64,000 nt of DNA from Adiantum capillus-veneris (GCA_014529385.2 CM043946.1:19177077-19241076), one strand, 5' to 3'; numbered from the stretch's first letter, positions 21,506-33,558 are shown. Notes: a model not told the origin generated them from the letters alone. Program-made: numbers and translations.

Positions 21506-23089
21506 ACTATACATGTCTTGAGGTGAGGTGTCTTTTATGGTTAGGTCAATGCTATTTTGTGTTAGTATGTTAGTCGTTAGTGTTAGTAATCACTAGAAAG
21601 TTAATGATATATTTACAATGGGTAGAATGGGGTGGATGGTTGAAGTAAGAGGGGTGAATTAAAAGATAATCATTGAGATGGTGAAGCTTTGAAGAAGCTT
21701 GAACTCACCCTTGTGTAGATTGTGGAAAAAATGACCGTTGGTCTTCTTCTTCTTCTTCTTCGCTTCTTTACGCCGCCGCCACGGTTGACCACCACGATGA
21801 AAAGAGGATTTGTTGATGAAAAATCCTCAATTTACAGAAGTTATCATGGTTAAGATGCTGAATTTTAGATATTTTTAGGAGAGGTAAATGAAATTGTAAC
21901 ATAGAAGCAATAGAGAGAGACATGGAGAGGGTGTATGTATGTAGAGGTTCATAAAAGAACTATAGGGATGAGAGAGAAGGGTAATGGTGAAGAGGGTGGG
22001 AGAAGCCATGGAAATTGCAGGTTTGAGTGAGGGAAGGAGAGGGAGGGATGTGTAAGAGTGAGTAGGTGTGTGGAAGGGTGAGAGAAGACTAAGGGCTACT
22101 TGTGAGAAAAGTGGGCAGACTGGGGTCTACTCAAAAAATCATAGCTCACCGTTGGTAGCTCCAAAAATCATGAAAAAATTTGAGGTGATTATTCAGAGCG
22201 TGGGCTACATTTTCTCTTTTGACCAATGCTCCAAATTCAGAGTGGAGATAGGTGCCAAAATTCTCACCAAAAAGCCTATTTTTAATCCTGCAAAAGTCTT
22301 TTAGTGGCCCCCTCCTTTGTTGAATTTGTACAATGCATCCAAGAGTGAGCCCCTCCTTTGTCATATTATAATACAAAGCATCCAAGTTTCCCTTGACCCA
22401 TGCATGGAGGAGGATTATTGGTGAATAAAGAAATATATACATGGTGGGACTAGTGTATGGACTATTCATGGACTTTAGCTCAATGAGCACATGGTGTTAG
22501 AATAATGAGTAAAAATAATAATAAAAATATGGAGGAGTTATGGATATGGAAAGATATTGGAATCATATGATATGGTCCCTCCTTGAATTATTTTGGGTGA
22601 AAGAGGAAAAGATATGCAAGTAAATAATATAATAAACGTAACCAATGAGTAGAAATCAATTTTTTGTTTTCACGAGGGTGAGGGTGAAAATGTGGGAGTG
22701 ATTTGTATAAAGGAAAAATATGAGGTTAGAGTATGTACATATTGGCAAAAAATATAATTATGGTGTAAGAGGATGAAAGAAGGTGTACATAGGTTTAATA
22801 AAACACACACCTAAGTAGAAATATTTAAATAAAATAACAAAATAATTATAAAAAATCCCTATATCTAGGCCATATATACAATGAAATATTTACACACAAA
22901 GAGGCCATAATATACTTTTATTTTTTTAATTTTTATATTTTTTTGGCTCAACTAGCCCAGTGACTAGCTAGCTGAGGGTTTTTAAGAAGATATGGGAAAA
23001 GCCCCCTAACTCACACACGCCTATGTACAGTGAAATGGTAGGGATAGCCATAGCGTTTGGGTGAATTTGGTAGGGTGGAGTAACTTACA
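20431..23089 (-). mobile_element. Unidentified 2.65-kb insert in G2 gag (possible large solo LTR)
   Basis: Gag-like coding stops near 20435 and resumes near 23090. Between them I see no conserved protein. On the minus strand the block begins tgtaagttac and ends cctca (TG...CA) and holds a good TATA sequence (tataaata, 21270-21277), which would suit an LTR promoter. However, the flanks (gccgc and atggc) do not form a convincing target duplication. It includes a GA run and CTT repeats. A solo LTR is the best guess. A non-autonomous element is equally possible. Confidence 0.4.
21459..21503. repeat. (GA)n microsatellite
   Basis: About 45 bp of uninterrupted ga repeats. Confidence 0.95.
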
Positions 23090-23415
23090 ATGGCAATTAT
23101 GGAGAGCCGAAAAACGGCTATCACCGCCTTGGAAGCCTACCAAGCAGGACTTAAAACAGACCAAAACATGGAAAACAAATGGAAAAACTATCCATCTCCA
23201 AACACGAAAGCAGCTAAGTTGGAAGCTTATCAAAATTTGGTAAGAAACACGCAAGAAATGCTGGAAAAACAAAAACCCAAGCTTGAAAGTATTGCAAAAC
23301 CTGAAGAGCTTGTGATAAAAGAAACGAAAGCAAAATCCGATGTGGTGGCAGAACCCCACCTTGAAGCAAATGAACCAAAGCTTATAGTTCCTGACAGCGA
23401 AGATGCCTTAGACGG
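23090..23415 (+). pseudogene. G2 gag-protease linker, left part
   Basis: A Lys/Glu-rich, helix-forming frame (ITALEAYQAGLKTDQ ... NTQEMLEKQKPKLES) ends at VPDSEDALDG, where the L element LTR interrupts it. The frame resumes after the insertion as GIPFVEEDWPG at 28430, giving a continuous reading across the insert. That proves element L jumped into G2. Confidence 0.75.
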
Positions 23416-24553
23416 TGTGAGCGGGATGAAAACACACACAGCGCCTCTATAACGACCCGACACACACTCTTGGAATGATACACACACACACTATGGGGCA
23501 CCACTCGGCTTAGACAACACACCTGGCCGAGATAGGGAACACACCTCTGGAGTGAGAGGAGAGAGACTATCCACTTGCCCACTCCACACAAACACACACA
23601 CACACACCCCCAAAAACCTCAGCTCAAAAGAGGAGAATTTTTTATGTTTAGATACAATTGAGCTTGGGCCAACACCAATGGGGCAAATAGCTCACACAAT
23701 ATGGGTAAAATAAGCCAGATACAGTCACGAACTAGAGCAAAAACTTCGCTCATAGGAGAAACTTACACAGAAAAACAGCAGGAAAAGAGTGAAGAATTTG
23801 GCAAAATAAACAGCACCATCGCGTCCGGAACGGCCCAAAACCCCAATCTACAATGTCAAAGTGCTCAAATCCGACCTCGGATGAGCAGTTTACGGCCAAA
23901 ACAAGCTCCAAAAACCCTAAAAACACACCTGCGGCTGTTCCTCCTCTCTTCTCCACATTTTTTCTGGTCTTCTTTTAGTTTTTTCAGTTCCCACACTTAG
24001 CTTTATTAGTTGGGCACCTTTGGCCTTTTAGATAACCTCAAACGGACCCCGAACAGGCCAAAAACTGACCTCGCAATGCATAGTTGTCACCTTTTTGCAT
24101 CATTTGCATATCTGGCACTCAGCTTTTTTCCAATAATGCATCTCGCCACCACGTGAAGTGGCCCCAAAAAGTGGTCCTAATGATGACCTTTCTGCATAAC
24201 TCTCACAAGAAAACACCCACGTTGTGTCCGTCCTCATCCACGTGCAAATATTGACCTCGTTCGCCCTCCTGACGCCACTAGATGCCATCTGACGCACCTG
24301 CTGACCTCATGTCGTCGGCCCGCGGATAGCTTCCTCGAGAAGTTTTACACGCTATAAACTCCTCATTATTGTAGAAAAACACAGTGGTACTGGTAATAGT
24401 GAAAATCGATGCACTATGTACACCCTGTCCTACCTGTACACATGTGGGCCCCACATAACCACCTGGCTAAGGAAAATGGGCAATCCTTTATTTGATGCAC
24501 CATGCATGTATATGTACATATGCGCAATCCCTTGCTTCAAAAAACTCCTGACA
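23416..24553 (-). repeat. 3' LTR of L
   Basis: 1138 bp, tgtgagcggg to tcctgaca. It corresponds base for base to 27287-28427 with scattered substitutions. The minus-strand tract aggggatggg (about 24562-24571) just inside it is the likely polypurine tract. Confidence 0.9.
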
Positions 24554-24770
24554 TAATTTGCCCATCCCCTAGCCTGCTAGATCATTCATGATCAGCAGCA
24601 GCAAAGAGAGATATGAGACTCGCCGCATCACAGGTCTCCCCATCCCTCACCAACACTGCTTGATCCACAGACAGCTCATCTTGCTCCACCATCATCAATC
24701 TAGCATGATACAATTTAAGACGCAACCCATTTACCCTTGACTTATGTAGAACACCATCCAGCTTAGCCAG

Positions 24771-25694
24771 CTAATATGTGCCATTTGGAAAACACTCCAC
24801 TACCTTGAAAGGGCCTTCCCACTTAATTTGAAACTTCTTTTGGAAGGTGTTGTCCAGCTTACTATTGTAGCGCAAAACCAAGTCATGTTTCTTGATACCC
24901 TTACTTTTAACCTTTTCATTTATCTTTGCCAAAGCCTTATCCTGCATCTGCCCATAATGCTCCAATGCGCTCATCCTATCCAACTGGACCTCTTGTAACT
25001 GCAAGAGCCTCTCTTTGAATGCATCACTAGGCGACCCAAGCAACTTCTCTAACATCTTGACCGCAGGCAACTCTACCTCCACAGGCAATAGTGCTTCCTT
25101 TCCATACACCAAATGAAATGGAGTAAACCCTGTACCTGTCTTCACCGAAGTACGGTAAGCCCATAATGCACTAGGCAATTCCAAATCCCAATTCTTTCCT
25201 TGGTGCTCTGTCACTTTAGAAAGAATTTGTACCAACTCACCATTGAATCTTTCATTTAAGCCATTACACTGCGGGTAATAAGGAGAGGTATGCTGGTGCC
25301 TAATCTTCATCTTTGTGCATAAGAAGTCTAGCAGTTTAGCTCTAAATCCTGGCCCCTTATCTGAAAGTAGCTCTAATGGCACCCCAAACTTGCAACATAT
25401 TTCATCATACACAAATTTTGCCACATCCTTTGCAGTGATCTGTTTTACTGCTATAGCCTCTGCCCATCTAGAGAGATAGTCCACTGCCGTCAAGATATAG
25501 CTTTTGCCCCTGCTTGTGATAGGTAACGGGCCTATTGCATCAATCCCCCACTTTTCAAACACATCAAACGCCATAATGGTTTTTCGTAGCTCTGGCTTCA
25601 ACACTCTCTTCCCAAATGCTTGACACCTATTGCAAGACCTACACCAATGGTGAACATCCTTGTGCAAACTAGGCCATACATACCCCTCTTGCAA
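24771..25694 (-). pseudogene. L integrase
   Basis: A 307-residue frame starting inside the zinc module (WCRSCNRCQ). The module's histidine half (ENHEGACGGHF) lies just upstream in another phase near 25700-25745. The catalytic core shows KWGIDAIGPL, LLSDKGPGF and NGLNERFNGEL, so all of D, D and E are present. It is followed by the C-terminal segment ending WEGPFKVVECFPNGTY at a TAG. Reading continues in frame beyond the stop (LAKLDGVLHKSRVNG), so the TAG is a point mutation. Integrase inserts element cDNA into the genome. The core is well preserved, but the frameshift upstream would block expression. Confidence 0.88.
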
Positions 25695-25842
25695 AATCTT
25701 ACAAGGTGATCTTTAGAGCAAAATGGCCACCACATGCGCCTTCATGATTCTCTTCCAACACTCTGTAAAGCTCCTCCCGCCAAGGTACACGCCTCAACAC
25801 GAGATCAGCCCCTTTCATGTATAAGAAATCGCCAATCAATTT

Positions 25843-26502
25843 TTACCTGTATGCTCTACGCACAAAGCCATACTTCTTAGACTTCTGAATCTCCTTTGGA
25901 ATGATTCCTGTTAGCAAAAACTCCTCTTCTTGAGCCAAACTTTCCCGGCCATGATAAAGAGGTAAATTGGTCCTCAACACGAATAGCTCCCCAATCATGC
26001 CTTGAGCTGCTTCATGTGCCTCTCCATTTAGAGCACGTTCAATGTGTCTGATGCTCCATGCTTCAAACCTTTTTAACAGGCCTTTAATTCTAAAGCACAT
26101 TTCCTTCAATGAGGTGTTCTTGCTCTTCCACACACCCAGCACTTGCTTCACCACTAACAAGGCATCACCTTTTATGCTCAACCTTCGAACCCCATGCTTC
26201 AAACAAATGTGTAATCCGGCTTCCAATGTAGCATATTCAGCCTCATTGTTACTATGCGCATCCAATTTGAACCCTCTCTTGCATACTAGCTTCCCCTCTG
26301 GATCATAAAGTGCTATACCCCCTGAAGCTGCATCGTGGCTCTTTCTGTATGAACCATCAAAGAACAACACATGTGCATTGCTGATCTGTGGCACTTCTTC
26401 AACTACCTTTCTCACCACCTCTTCCTTAACAATAAGGGGATTCTCCTTGTAGGTCAACAAATCAGCTAGGGTAGCCCTTGTACTGAGGGCCATTTTGATC
26501 AT
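25843..26502 (-). CDS. L archaeal-type RNase H domain
   Basis: A 219-residue frame with LFFDGSYRKSHDAASGG (first catalytic Asp), HSNNEAEYATLEAGL (catalytic Glu) and IKGDALLVVKQV (second Asp). ALNGEAHEAAQ occupies the place where an Asp is usual, and the last catalytic position is His here. In Tat-like plant gypsy elements this extra RNase H lies between the ordinary RNase H and the integrase, and here it lies directly upstream of the integrase. It would remove RNA from RNA-DNA hybrids. The residue change suggests loss of activity. The first Met is only one possible start, since upstream polyprotein has been deleted. Confidence 0.85.
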   Translation of the reverse strand: MIKMALSTRATLADLLTYKENPLIVKEEVVRKVVEEVPQISNAHVLFFDGSYRKSHDAASGGIALYDPEGKLVCKRGFKLDAHSNNEAEYATLEAGLHICLKHGVRRLSIKGDALLVVKQVLGVWKSKNTSLKEMCFRIKGLLKRFEAWSIRHIERALNGEAHEAAQGMIGELFVLRTNLPLYHGRESLAQEEEFLLTGIIPKEIQKSKKYGFVRRAYR

Positions 26503-27264
26503 CCATTAAAGCCAACCATGAAGCTCCCAAGAAGGCACACCTGACTCAACCTCTGATTTTGCCAAAATTTCAGCAGCATAACAGCATAAATGGCTCAAAA
26601 TACCAAAAAACCAGCCATCATAACTTGGGAAAATTTCGACAGAGTTTCCCCAGAAGTAGAGCAGTAGGAACCCAAAATATAGACTGTCTATGTATGCATA
26701 AACTGTCAACAATAGAACCCGAGCATCAAGTAGGACTCACTAGTACATAGCCTATGGCGAGGTCACAAAAAGGGTGCTCCAGCTACCTGTATCACCGAAA
26801 GGATCTCCACATTTGAGAATCCCCCAGCTGAATAAAAACCTCACGCTATCGACCCTCACACGAAGGCTAATGCAAATCGCATATAGTCAAGTCTCAGAAA
26901 TGACTATCTTCCAGACCAAGTCTCAGAAATGGCTGGGACTGCCAAATACAACCAAGTATGGCTCCACAAATGCGTACAATGGCAGTTTCCACAAGTAACG
27001 TACAATCCAGCAGACAATGCGCTCAAATAGGCGCCAAGTGATGCATTCCCACAACAACTGCAAGTGACATCACTGCTAGTATATCATTGTACTCCAGCTA
27101 CCTGTACCTGTGTGAATCACCTGTACGTGTACCTGTACCTGTCCCTGTAACCTGTAACCTGTAACCTGTAACCTGTAATCTGCAACCTGCAACCTGTAAT
27201 CCCGAAGCTCGAAGCTCGAAGCTCGAAGCTCGAAGCTCGAAGCAGAAGGTACTCGAAGAAGATC
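26503..27264 (-). other. L leader with heptamer tandem repeats
   Basis: No coding signal. At about 27115-27178 there are ctgtac and then ctgtaac repeats, and at 27204-27242 six copies of gaagctc. This is the leader between primer site and the deletion joint. Confidence 0.7.
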
Positions 27265-27280
27265 CTCAGTGGGGGCACCA
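27265..27280 (-). promoter_or_regulatory. L primer-binding site
   Basis: The minus strand reads tggtgcccccactgag, six bases inside the right LTR. It has the TGG start expected for pairing with a tRNA CCA end. I cannot name the tRNA by eye. Confidence 0.65.
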
Positions 27281-27286
27281 AAAGAA

Positions 27287-28427
27287 TGTGAGCGGGATGA
27301 AAACACACATAGCGCCTCTATAACGACCCGACACACACTCTTGGAATGATACACACACACACTATGGGGCACCACTCGGCTTAGACAACACACCTGGCCG
27401 AGACAGGGAACACACCTCTGGAGTGAGAGGAGAGAGACTATCCACTTGCCCACTCCACACAAACACACACACACACACCCCCCCCAAAAAACTCAGCTCA
27501 AAAGAGGAGAATTTCTGATATTTAGATACAATTGAGCTTGGGCCAACACCAATGGGGCAAATAGCTCACACAATATGGGTAAAATAAGCCAGATACAGTC
27601 ACGAACTAGAGCAGAAACTTCGCTCATATGAGAAACTTACACAGAAAAACAGCAGGAAAAGAGTGAGGAATTTGGCAAAATGAACAGCACCATCGCGTCC
27701 GGAACGGCCCAAAACCCCAGTCTACAATGTCAAAGTGCTCAAATCCGACCTCGGATAAGCAGTTTACGGCCAAAACAGGCTCCAAAAACCCTAAAAACAC
27801 ACCTGCGGCTGTTCCTCCTCTCTTCTCCAAGTTTTTTCTGGTCTTCTCTCAGTTTTTTCAGTTCCCACACTTAGCTTTATTAGTTGGGCACCTTTGGCCT
27901 TTTAGATAACCTCGAACGGACCCCGAACAGGCCAAAAACTGACCTCGCAGTGCATAGTTGTCACCTTTTTGCATCATTTGCACACCTGGCACTCAGCTTT
28001 TTTCCAATAATGCATCTCACCACCACGTGAAGTGGCCCCAAAAAGTGGTCCTAATGATGACCTTTCTGCATAACTCTCACAAGAAAACACCCACGTTGTA
28101 TCCGTCCTCATTCGCGTGCAAATATTGACCTCGTTCTCCCTCCTGATGCCACTAGATGCCATCTGACGCACCTGCTGACCTCATGTCGTCGGCCCGCGGA
28201 TAGCTTCCTCGAGAAGTTTTACACGCTATAAACTCCTCATTATTGTAGAAAAACACAGTGGTACTGGTAATAGTGAAAATCGATGCACTATGTACACCCT
28301 GTCCTACCTGTACACATGTGGGCCCCACATAACCACCTGGCTAAGGAAAATGGGAAATCCTTTATTTGATGCACCATGCATGTATATGTACATATGCGCA
28401 ATCCCTTGCTCCAAAAAAATCCTGACA
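27287..28427 (-). repeat. 5' LTR of L
   Basis: 1141 bp, TG...CA, partner of 23416-24553. Confidence 0.9.
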
Positions 28428-29875
28428 ACGGAATTCCATTCGTAGAGGAAGATTGGCCAGGACACTTATGGAAAAAAGTAAGAGAGATCAATGATGGGAG
28501 CCTAGCTCTAAAGTCAGCTTCTATAGAGGAAGTCTGGTTGGATAACCTACCTTCTGATATGAACATGGATATACAATCCTTGTATGGTGATTGCGGATCG
28601 AAAGCTTCAGGAATGTCAAAACCATTGACATTAAAAACATTACCTTCTTACTTGGGAGATAACGAAGATGAATCCATCGTATCCAGGACCACTCAAGTAA
28701 AAAGAGCTGAACAGACCCTAGAAGTAGACAACATTCATTCAATCATGTTGACACCCATCTAATGCACTCTTATCTTAGGAGAACTATTAAAACTCAAACC
28801 ATACTTATGGAATGATTTACAGAAAACCCTAGAGAAGGTGGGGATAACGGGGTTAATCTCGAAGAACTTTGGAAAATTGAAAAATGAAATGGAAAACAAG
28901 GAGATTCAATCAGTTCCCATGAACAAGGTCGGAGAATATTATGAAGGGGAAGAAGGAAACACCACCCTCCCAGTGAAATATAATGACATTGAAACCATGG
29001 CGATACTGAATAATGGAGCTGGCATAGCCATAGCCACTAAAGCAGTATGGGAATCCTGGGGACAGCCAACCATTAGAAAAACTCGAATGAAATTGCAGTT
29101 GGCTGTCGGACACACTGAGAGACCACTATGGCTGCTTGAAAAAGTGATAGTCAATTCCTATGGAATTGAATATCAACACACTTTTGCCATAGTAGACTTT
29201 GGGAAAAAACTCAACTATGAATTCATTTTGGGAAGACCGTTCATGTGACAGGTACAGCTTATCCAAGTTTGGGAAAACAACTATCTGTACTTGAAGCAAC
29301 TGGGATCTATAACAAGAGTAAATCTAAAAGATCACACTTATAGAGATGTCTTGATAACACCCATCCAAGAGTTTGATTCAGTCTCTTCAGCTAAAACAGC
29401 TAAAACTAAACTTCTATCCTGGTTAAACAAAGACACTCCTATTTGGATGTGTGGAGCTTCAGAAAACAGAAGCTTAAGACAAGAAGAATGTATCCTAGAA
29501 AGGGATGGCACAAATGAAGCCTACATACCTAAATGCTTTCCAGAGCATTTGTTTGAGCCATTCGAGTGGACTCAAATTTTAGCCACAATGGATGTATGTG
29601 TGAATATGTCTATGCCTACTCAATTTTACAATGAGGATGGCTACAACATAATTCCCATCCAAATGATTTCAATCCTCAACATTGAAGACGAAGGTGAGGA
29701 ACCCAAGGACTTAATGAAATCTCAACAGATCCTTTTGGACCTCTATTACGATGCAACTGATGAGTTAGATGAACACTCAGCTACCTCAAAAGATTCAGGG
29801 TCAGAAAAAGAGCATACGAGAGCTAAGTTACTCTTAAAAGGAGGGGAGGAAAAGTTTTTTGACTTTCCAAACTAG
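28428..29875 (+). pseudogene. G2 protease region with inactivated active site
   Basis: Three frames: linker 28428-28762 (FVEEDWPGHLWKK and an acidic tail), protease 28838-29248, and a 194-residue downstream frame 29291-29875 rich in Asp/Glu. The protease fold is recognisable (VKYNDIETMAIL, RPLWLLEKVIVNSYG and the second motif FILGRPFM), but the catalytic signature reads LNNGAGIAIAT, with Asn in place of Asp. Plant elements of this type carry D-G-G or D-T-G here, so activity is lost or was never retained in this lineage. A TGA after PFM separates the third frame, which continues the same reading. Confidence 0.75.
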
Positions 29876-30421
29876 AAATCAAGAAGACAAAAATGGTATA
29901 GACAAAAGAGAGACACCAAATTTGTGAAAACACGACCTATGCCATCAGTCTCTAGTAAAACACAATTCCTGATGCAGATAGATGCTAATGATTGCGTCAA
30001 GGATAAAATAACTGACAGATGTCCTTCAAACAAAAATTCAAAAATGTCTCAGACATTGAGAAAACAACGAAGGGTACTCAAGGAAAATCACAGGATAAGA
30101 AACCATCATGACTAGAGTCGAGCGAAAAAAGAAATATCAAGAGTTGAAAAAAGCTCTATAGGAGATATACACAACCGAAATGGAAACCACAAAAGAGGAT
30201 GGTAAGGATATAATGCATGTTCCATACCATTACAAATAGTATACTCCCCAAGATCGGAAAATTATAGTTGAACAACCTGTTAGGGAACTACGGAAACAAG
30301 GTGAGTCTTATGAAGGGCATGAAAACGCTAAAGGAATAGACTTAGCTGAACCAAGAGAAGAACCTGAACACGTTACATTGCGAATGACCTAACAGAAGAA
30401 GAAGAAAATCTTTTTCTAAGC
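29876..30421 (+). pseudogene. G2 degenerate linker between protease and RT
   Basis: Short, stop-broken frames rich in Lys, Glu and Arg (for example around 29924-30115). They have no motif of their own. Position marks them as the polyprotein stretch before RT. Confidence 0.5.
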
Positions 30422-31871
30422 TTGTTAAAGGAATACCGAGATATCTTCTCTTGGTCTTACAAGGATCTCAAGGGTGTTGATCCAGAAATCTGTCAACGTA
30501 CCATACCCATGAGAGATAATGTGAAACCAAGTAGACAGAGACCATACACATATAACGAAACATTTGCCAAAAAGATAAAAGAAGAGATTGAAAAACTAAA
30601 GGAAACCAAATTCATTTATGAAATTGAACACACAGATTGGGTGTCTCCAATTGTGGTAGAATGGAAAATTATGAGTGTGTGTTAATCTCAAAAACGTGAA
30701 TGCAGCTACCATTAGAGACAAATTTTCTCTTCCGATAACTGAGCATGTTTTAGAACGAGTTGCAGGAAAATAAGCTTACAGCTTCTTAGACGTCTTTTCG
30801 AGATACAATCAACTTTTGTTGACCCAAAGAATCAACATAAAACTGCTTTTGCAACAGAATGGGATATACTTGCCTATCGGGTTATGCCATTTGGGTTAAC
30901 TAATGCTCCAGCCACGTTTCAAAGGTTGATGAGCCATGCTTTTAAAGAATATCTGAGGAAATTCTTAGAAGTATATATGGATGATCTATGCATACATTCA
31001 TCAATCCGGGCTAATCATTTTGAACACCTCAAAAAGGTATTCAAAAAATGTAGACTTTATAGGATTTGCTTAAATCCTGAAAAGTGCACATTCATGGGTA
31101 GACAAGGAAAAATTCTTGGACATATAGTGTCTAAAAATGGCATAGCTACTGATATTGAAAAGATTCATGTCATTGCGGATTTTCCTAGACCAACAACAGT
31201 CAAGGGGGTATAAGACTTCATGGGGCATTGTGGATATTACCGACGATTCATCTACATGTATGCTATAATTGCAAAACTCATGTATAGCTTGATTATGCAC
31301 TTTGAATGGACCAAGGCATGTGAGAATCCTTCATGAAAGCTCTCACCTCAGCTTCAATATTGAAAGCACCTAATTGGGATAAGATATTCCACGTCCATGT
31401 AGATGCTTTCAATTTTGCTATCGGTTGTACACTGGCTCAACCAGGAGATGGGAAAATTGACTTTCCTATTTCTTATGCTAGCCAACAATTTAGGCGGAAA
31501 AGAATTACACCACCACCAAAAGAGAAGGACTATGAATGATCTATGCCGTTAAAAAGTATAGACATTATCTATTAGCCAACAACTGTGTGTTCTTTGTGGA
31601 CCACCAAGCTTTGTTGTATTTGGTTAACAAGCCATGCAACACACGGAAAATACTGAGATGGTTCATCATTCTTCTCAAATTTGATTTCAGTGTGGTTGTA
31701 AAAAAAGGCACTACACATCAACGAGCAGATCATTTGTCAAAAATTGTTTCAGGGGAATCACCCGAAGGGGTAGACGATGATCTACCAGATGCATATTTGT
31801 TCTCCGTGGAAATGATACCTAGATGGTCCAAAAACATTGTGTCATTAATGACAATAGCTCAAGTGAATTAA
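30422..31871 (+). pseudogene. pol: G2 reverse transcriptase and RNase H
   Basis: RT starts LLKEYRDIFSWSYKDL (30422). The blocks PSRQRPYTYNETF, SFLDVFSRYNQ (shifted phase near 30780), [16 protein letters not shown] and VYMDDLCIHSS (about 30970-31010) follow. YMDD with MPFGLTNAP is typical of gypsy RT. RNase H (31333-31871, two phases) keeps HVHVDAFNFA, PKEKDYE, FFVDHQALLYL and RADHLSK, so its four acidic positions are present. Frameshifts occur near 30685, 30840, 31213 and 31536. The order PR-RT-RH-INT is normal, but no product could be made as one chain. Confidence 0.85.
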
Positions 31872-33558
31872 AAAATACCACTTCCTATCACAATCGGATT
31901 AATGGAGCAATTAGCTATCTATCAATTACTAGTTGGAAGGCTATACAAAATAAATCAGGACGAGCTATTTCTCTTATGCATTAATCCTGAAGAAAAAGAA
32001 CAGTACCAAAGTCAAGCTCATGTTACCATAGTAGGACTTCACTTTGTGGAAGACTAAACTATGCAACGAATCCTGAGACTTGGAGTATTTTGGCCGACTA
32101 TGAGGAGAGATGTTCGATCTTTTGTAAAGGATTTCCCTCAATGTCAAAAACAAACACCCATACCTCATGTAACATTGTTTTAAATGTCACATGTTCTTAA
32201 GTGAAGTAATTATCTGATTACTTACTTATCGAGCCGACCATTTCCTGAGGATATGAGTAAACGCCGTCAAAGAGCAATTGAAACTGAAGCAAGAGACTAT
32301 GCTCTTATTGGGAACCAATTGTATCGGAGAGGTAAAGATCAACATTTGCGTCTTTGTGCAAATGAAAATGAGTATATTTTGATTATAGAACAAGCACATG
32401 CTGAATTAGTTGGAGGTCACTAGTGAGACCACCGCAAGAGCAATCTTGATGGTAGGCATATGGTGGCCAATATCTTTTTGCAGATGCTAAAGAATATGTT
32501 CAAAGATGTGATGCTTGTCAACGAGCAAAAATGCCAACACGCGTAGATAGCATGCCCTTAAGACCAATGATGGGGGCTAGAGCTTTTGCAAAATGGGGTA
32601 TTGATTTTGTTGGATTGATACATCCACCTGCTTACAAAACCCAAGCTCAATATATCATTGTAGCTACGGACTATTTGACCAAGTGGGCCGAGGCTAAAGC
32701 AACTCAAAAGAATGATGCCAAAACCACTACTGCATTCTTATATGAGTAAGTATTCTCTAGATATGGACTGCCAATAGAGATTGTCAGTGATCGGGGAACT
32801 CATTTCCTCAATGAGGTAATAGAGTATTTGCTTAATGAGTTTATGGTCATCCATAACAAATCAGCTCCCTATCACCCACGAGCAAATGGACAAGCTGAGC
32901 ATACAAATAAAATTGCTCGGTGCTGACTAAAGTGGTTAGTTCAGGAAGGACAGACTGGGAAATGAACCTCCATGCTCCTCTATGGGCTTATCGAGTTTCA
33001 TTCAAAACAGCTCTAATTGCTACACCCTTTAACCTTGTTTATGTACTTGAGGCCATACTTCCAATAGAATTTCTATTTCCGACATTAAGGGTAGCATAGA
33101 ATCTTGAGTGGATTGGACATGAATTGTCAGAAAGACTTGAAGATTTGGAAAAGCTAGATGAGTAAAGGCTAACTGCTGTAGCTCATATCTATACACAAAA
33201 GCAGAAACAAAAACAGTTTTTTGATTCCCACTTAATCACAAAGATCTTCAAGAAAGGGGACTTAGTTTTAGTCTATTCCCTTAAGCAACACATTCCCAAA
33301 TTTAAGAAAAAGGGAAACGGACCATTTATCATTGAAGATGTATCTCCAAGTGGAGCAGTAAAATTGTCCACCATAGATGGTGAACCAATGGCTAATTGGA
33401 TTAGTGGATGTCGTTTAAAGAAATACAATTTTCCACTAACCAATGAATTGCTAGAAAGAATGCATGCAGCCAAACAAAGAAAGATCAAATGACAGCAGGT
33501 TATTGATGAAGACAAGAAAGAAGCTCGGCTTCGGGTACTCAAGCGAAAAGCTACTCTC
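31872..33558 (+). pseudogene. pol: G2 integrase with two zinc-binding modules
   Basis: A first HHCC-like module lies at about 31995-32165 (SQAHVTIVGLHF ... GVFWPTMRRDVRSF ... FPQCQ, one Cys replaced by Phe). A second, complete one lies at about 32390-32525 (QAHAELVGGH ... EYVQRCDACQ). The core follows: AKWGIDFVGL, IVATDYLTKWAEA, VSDRGTHF and RANGQAEHTN, keeping D, D and E. Downstream is the C-terminal basic part ending in a Lys/Arg-rich segment near 33550. Stops at about 32425, 32747 and 32924 and frameshifts between 32430 and 33200 break the frame. Confidence 0.8.

Larger units (their letters stand above)
23416..28427 (-). mobile_element. Internally deleted gypsy element L (archaeal RNase H and integrase only)
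   Basis: A 5012-bp element on the minus strand with LTRs 23416-24553 and 27287-28427, differing at roughly 3% of positions. The primer site and polypurine tract are next to the expected LTRs. Bases acgg occur on both sides (23412-23415 and 28428-28431), a 4-bp duplication, or a 5-bp one with a change. The internal part is only 2.7 kb and holds an archaeal-type RNase H and an integrase. Gag, protease, RT and the first RNase H are absent. The second RNase H places it in the Tat-like gypsy group by family knowledge. Confidence 0.88.

Noticed and set aside
21303-21521. Open frame ending in an Arg/Glu repeat
   Set aside because: Its C-terminal half is the ga microsatellite and the rest has no motif.
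20431-23094. Target-site duplication for the 2.65-kb insert (atgcc versus atggc)
   Set aside because: It matches at only four of five bases and needs element ends that are not TG...CA; not convincing.
23061-23243. Alternative plus-strand frame beginning MNLVGWSNLQ
   Set aside because: It overlaps, in another phase, the linker frame that continues across the L insertion; only the latter is supported.
27204-27242. gaagctc repeats considered as a CRISPR-like or telomeric array
   Set aside because: Units are contiguous 7-mers without spacers, do not match the plant telomere repeat, and the context is a retrotransposon leader.
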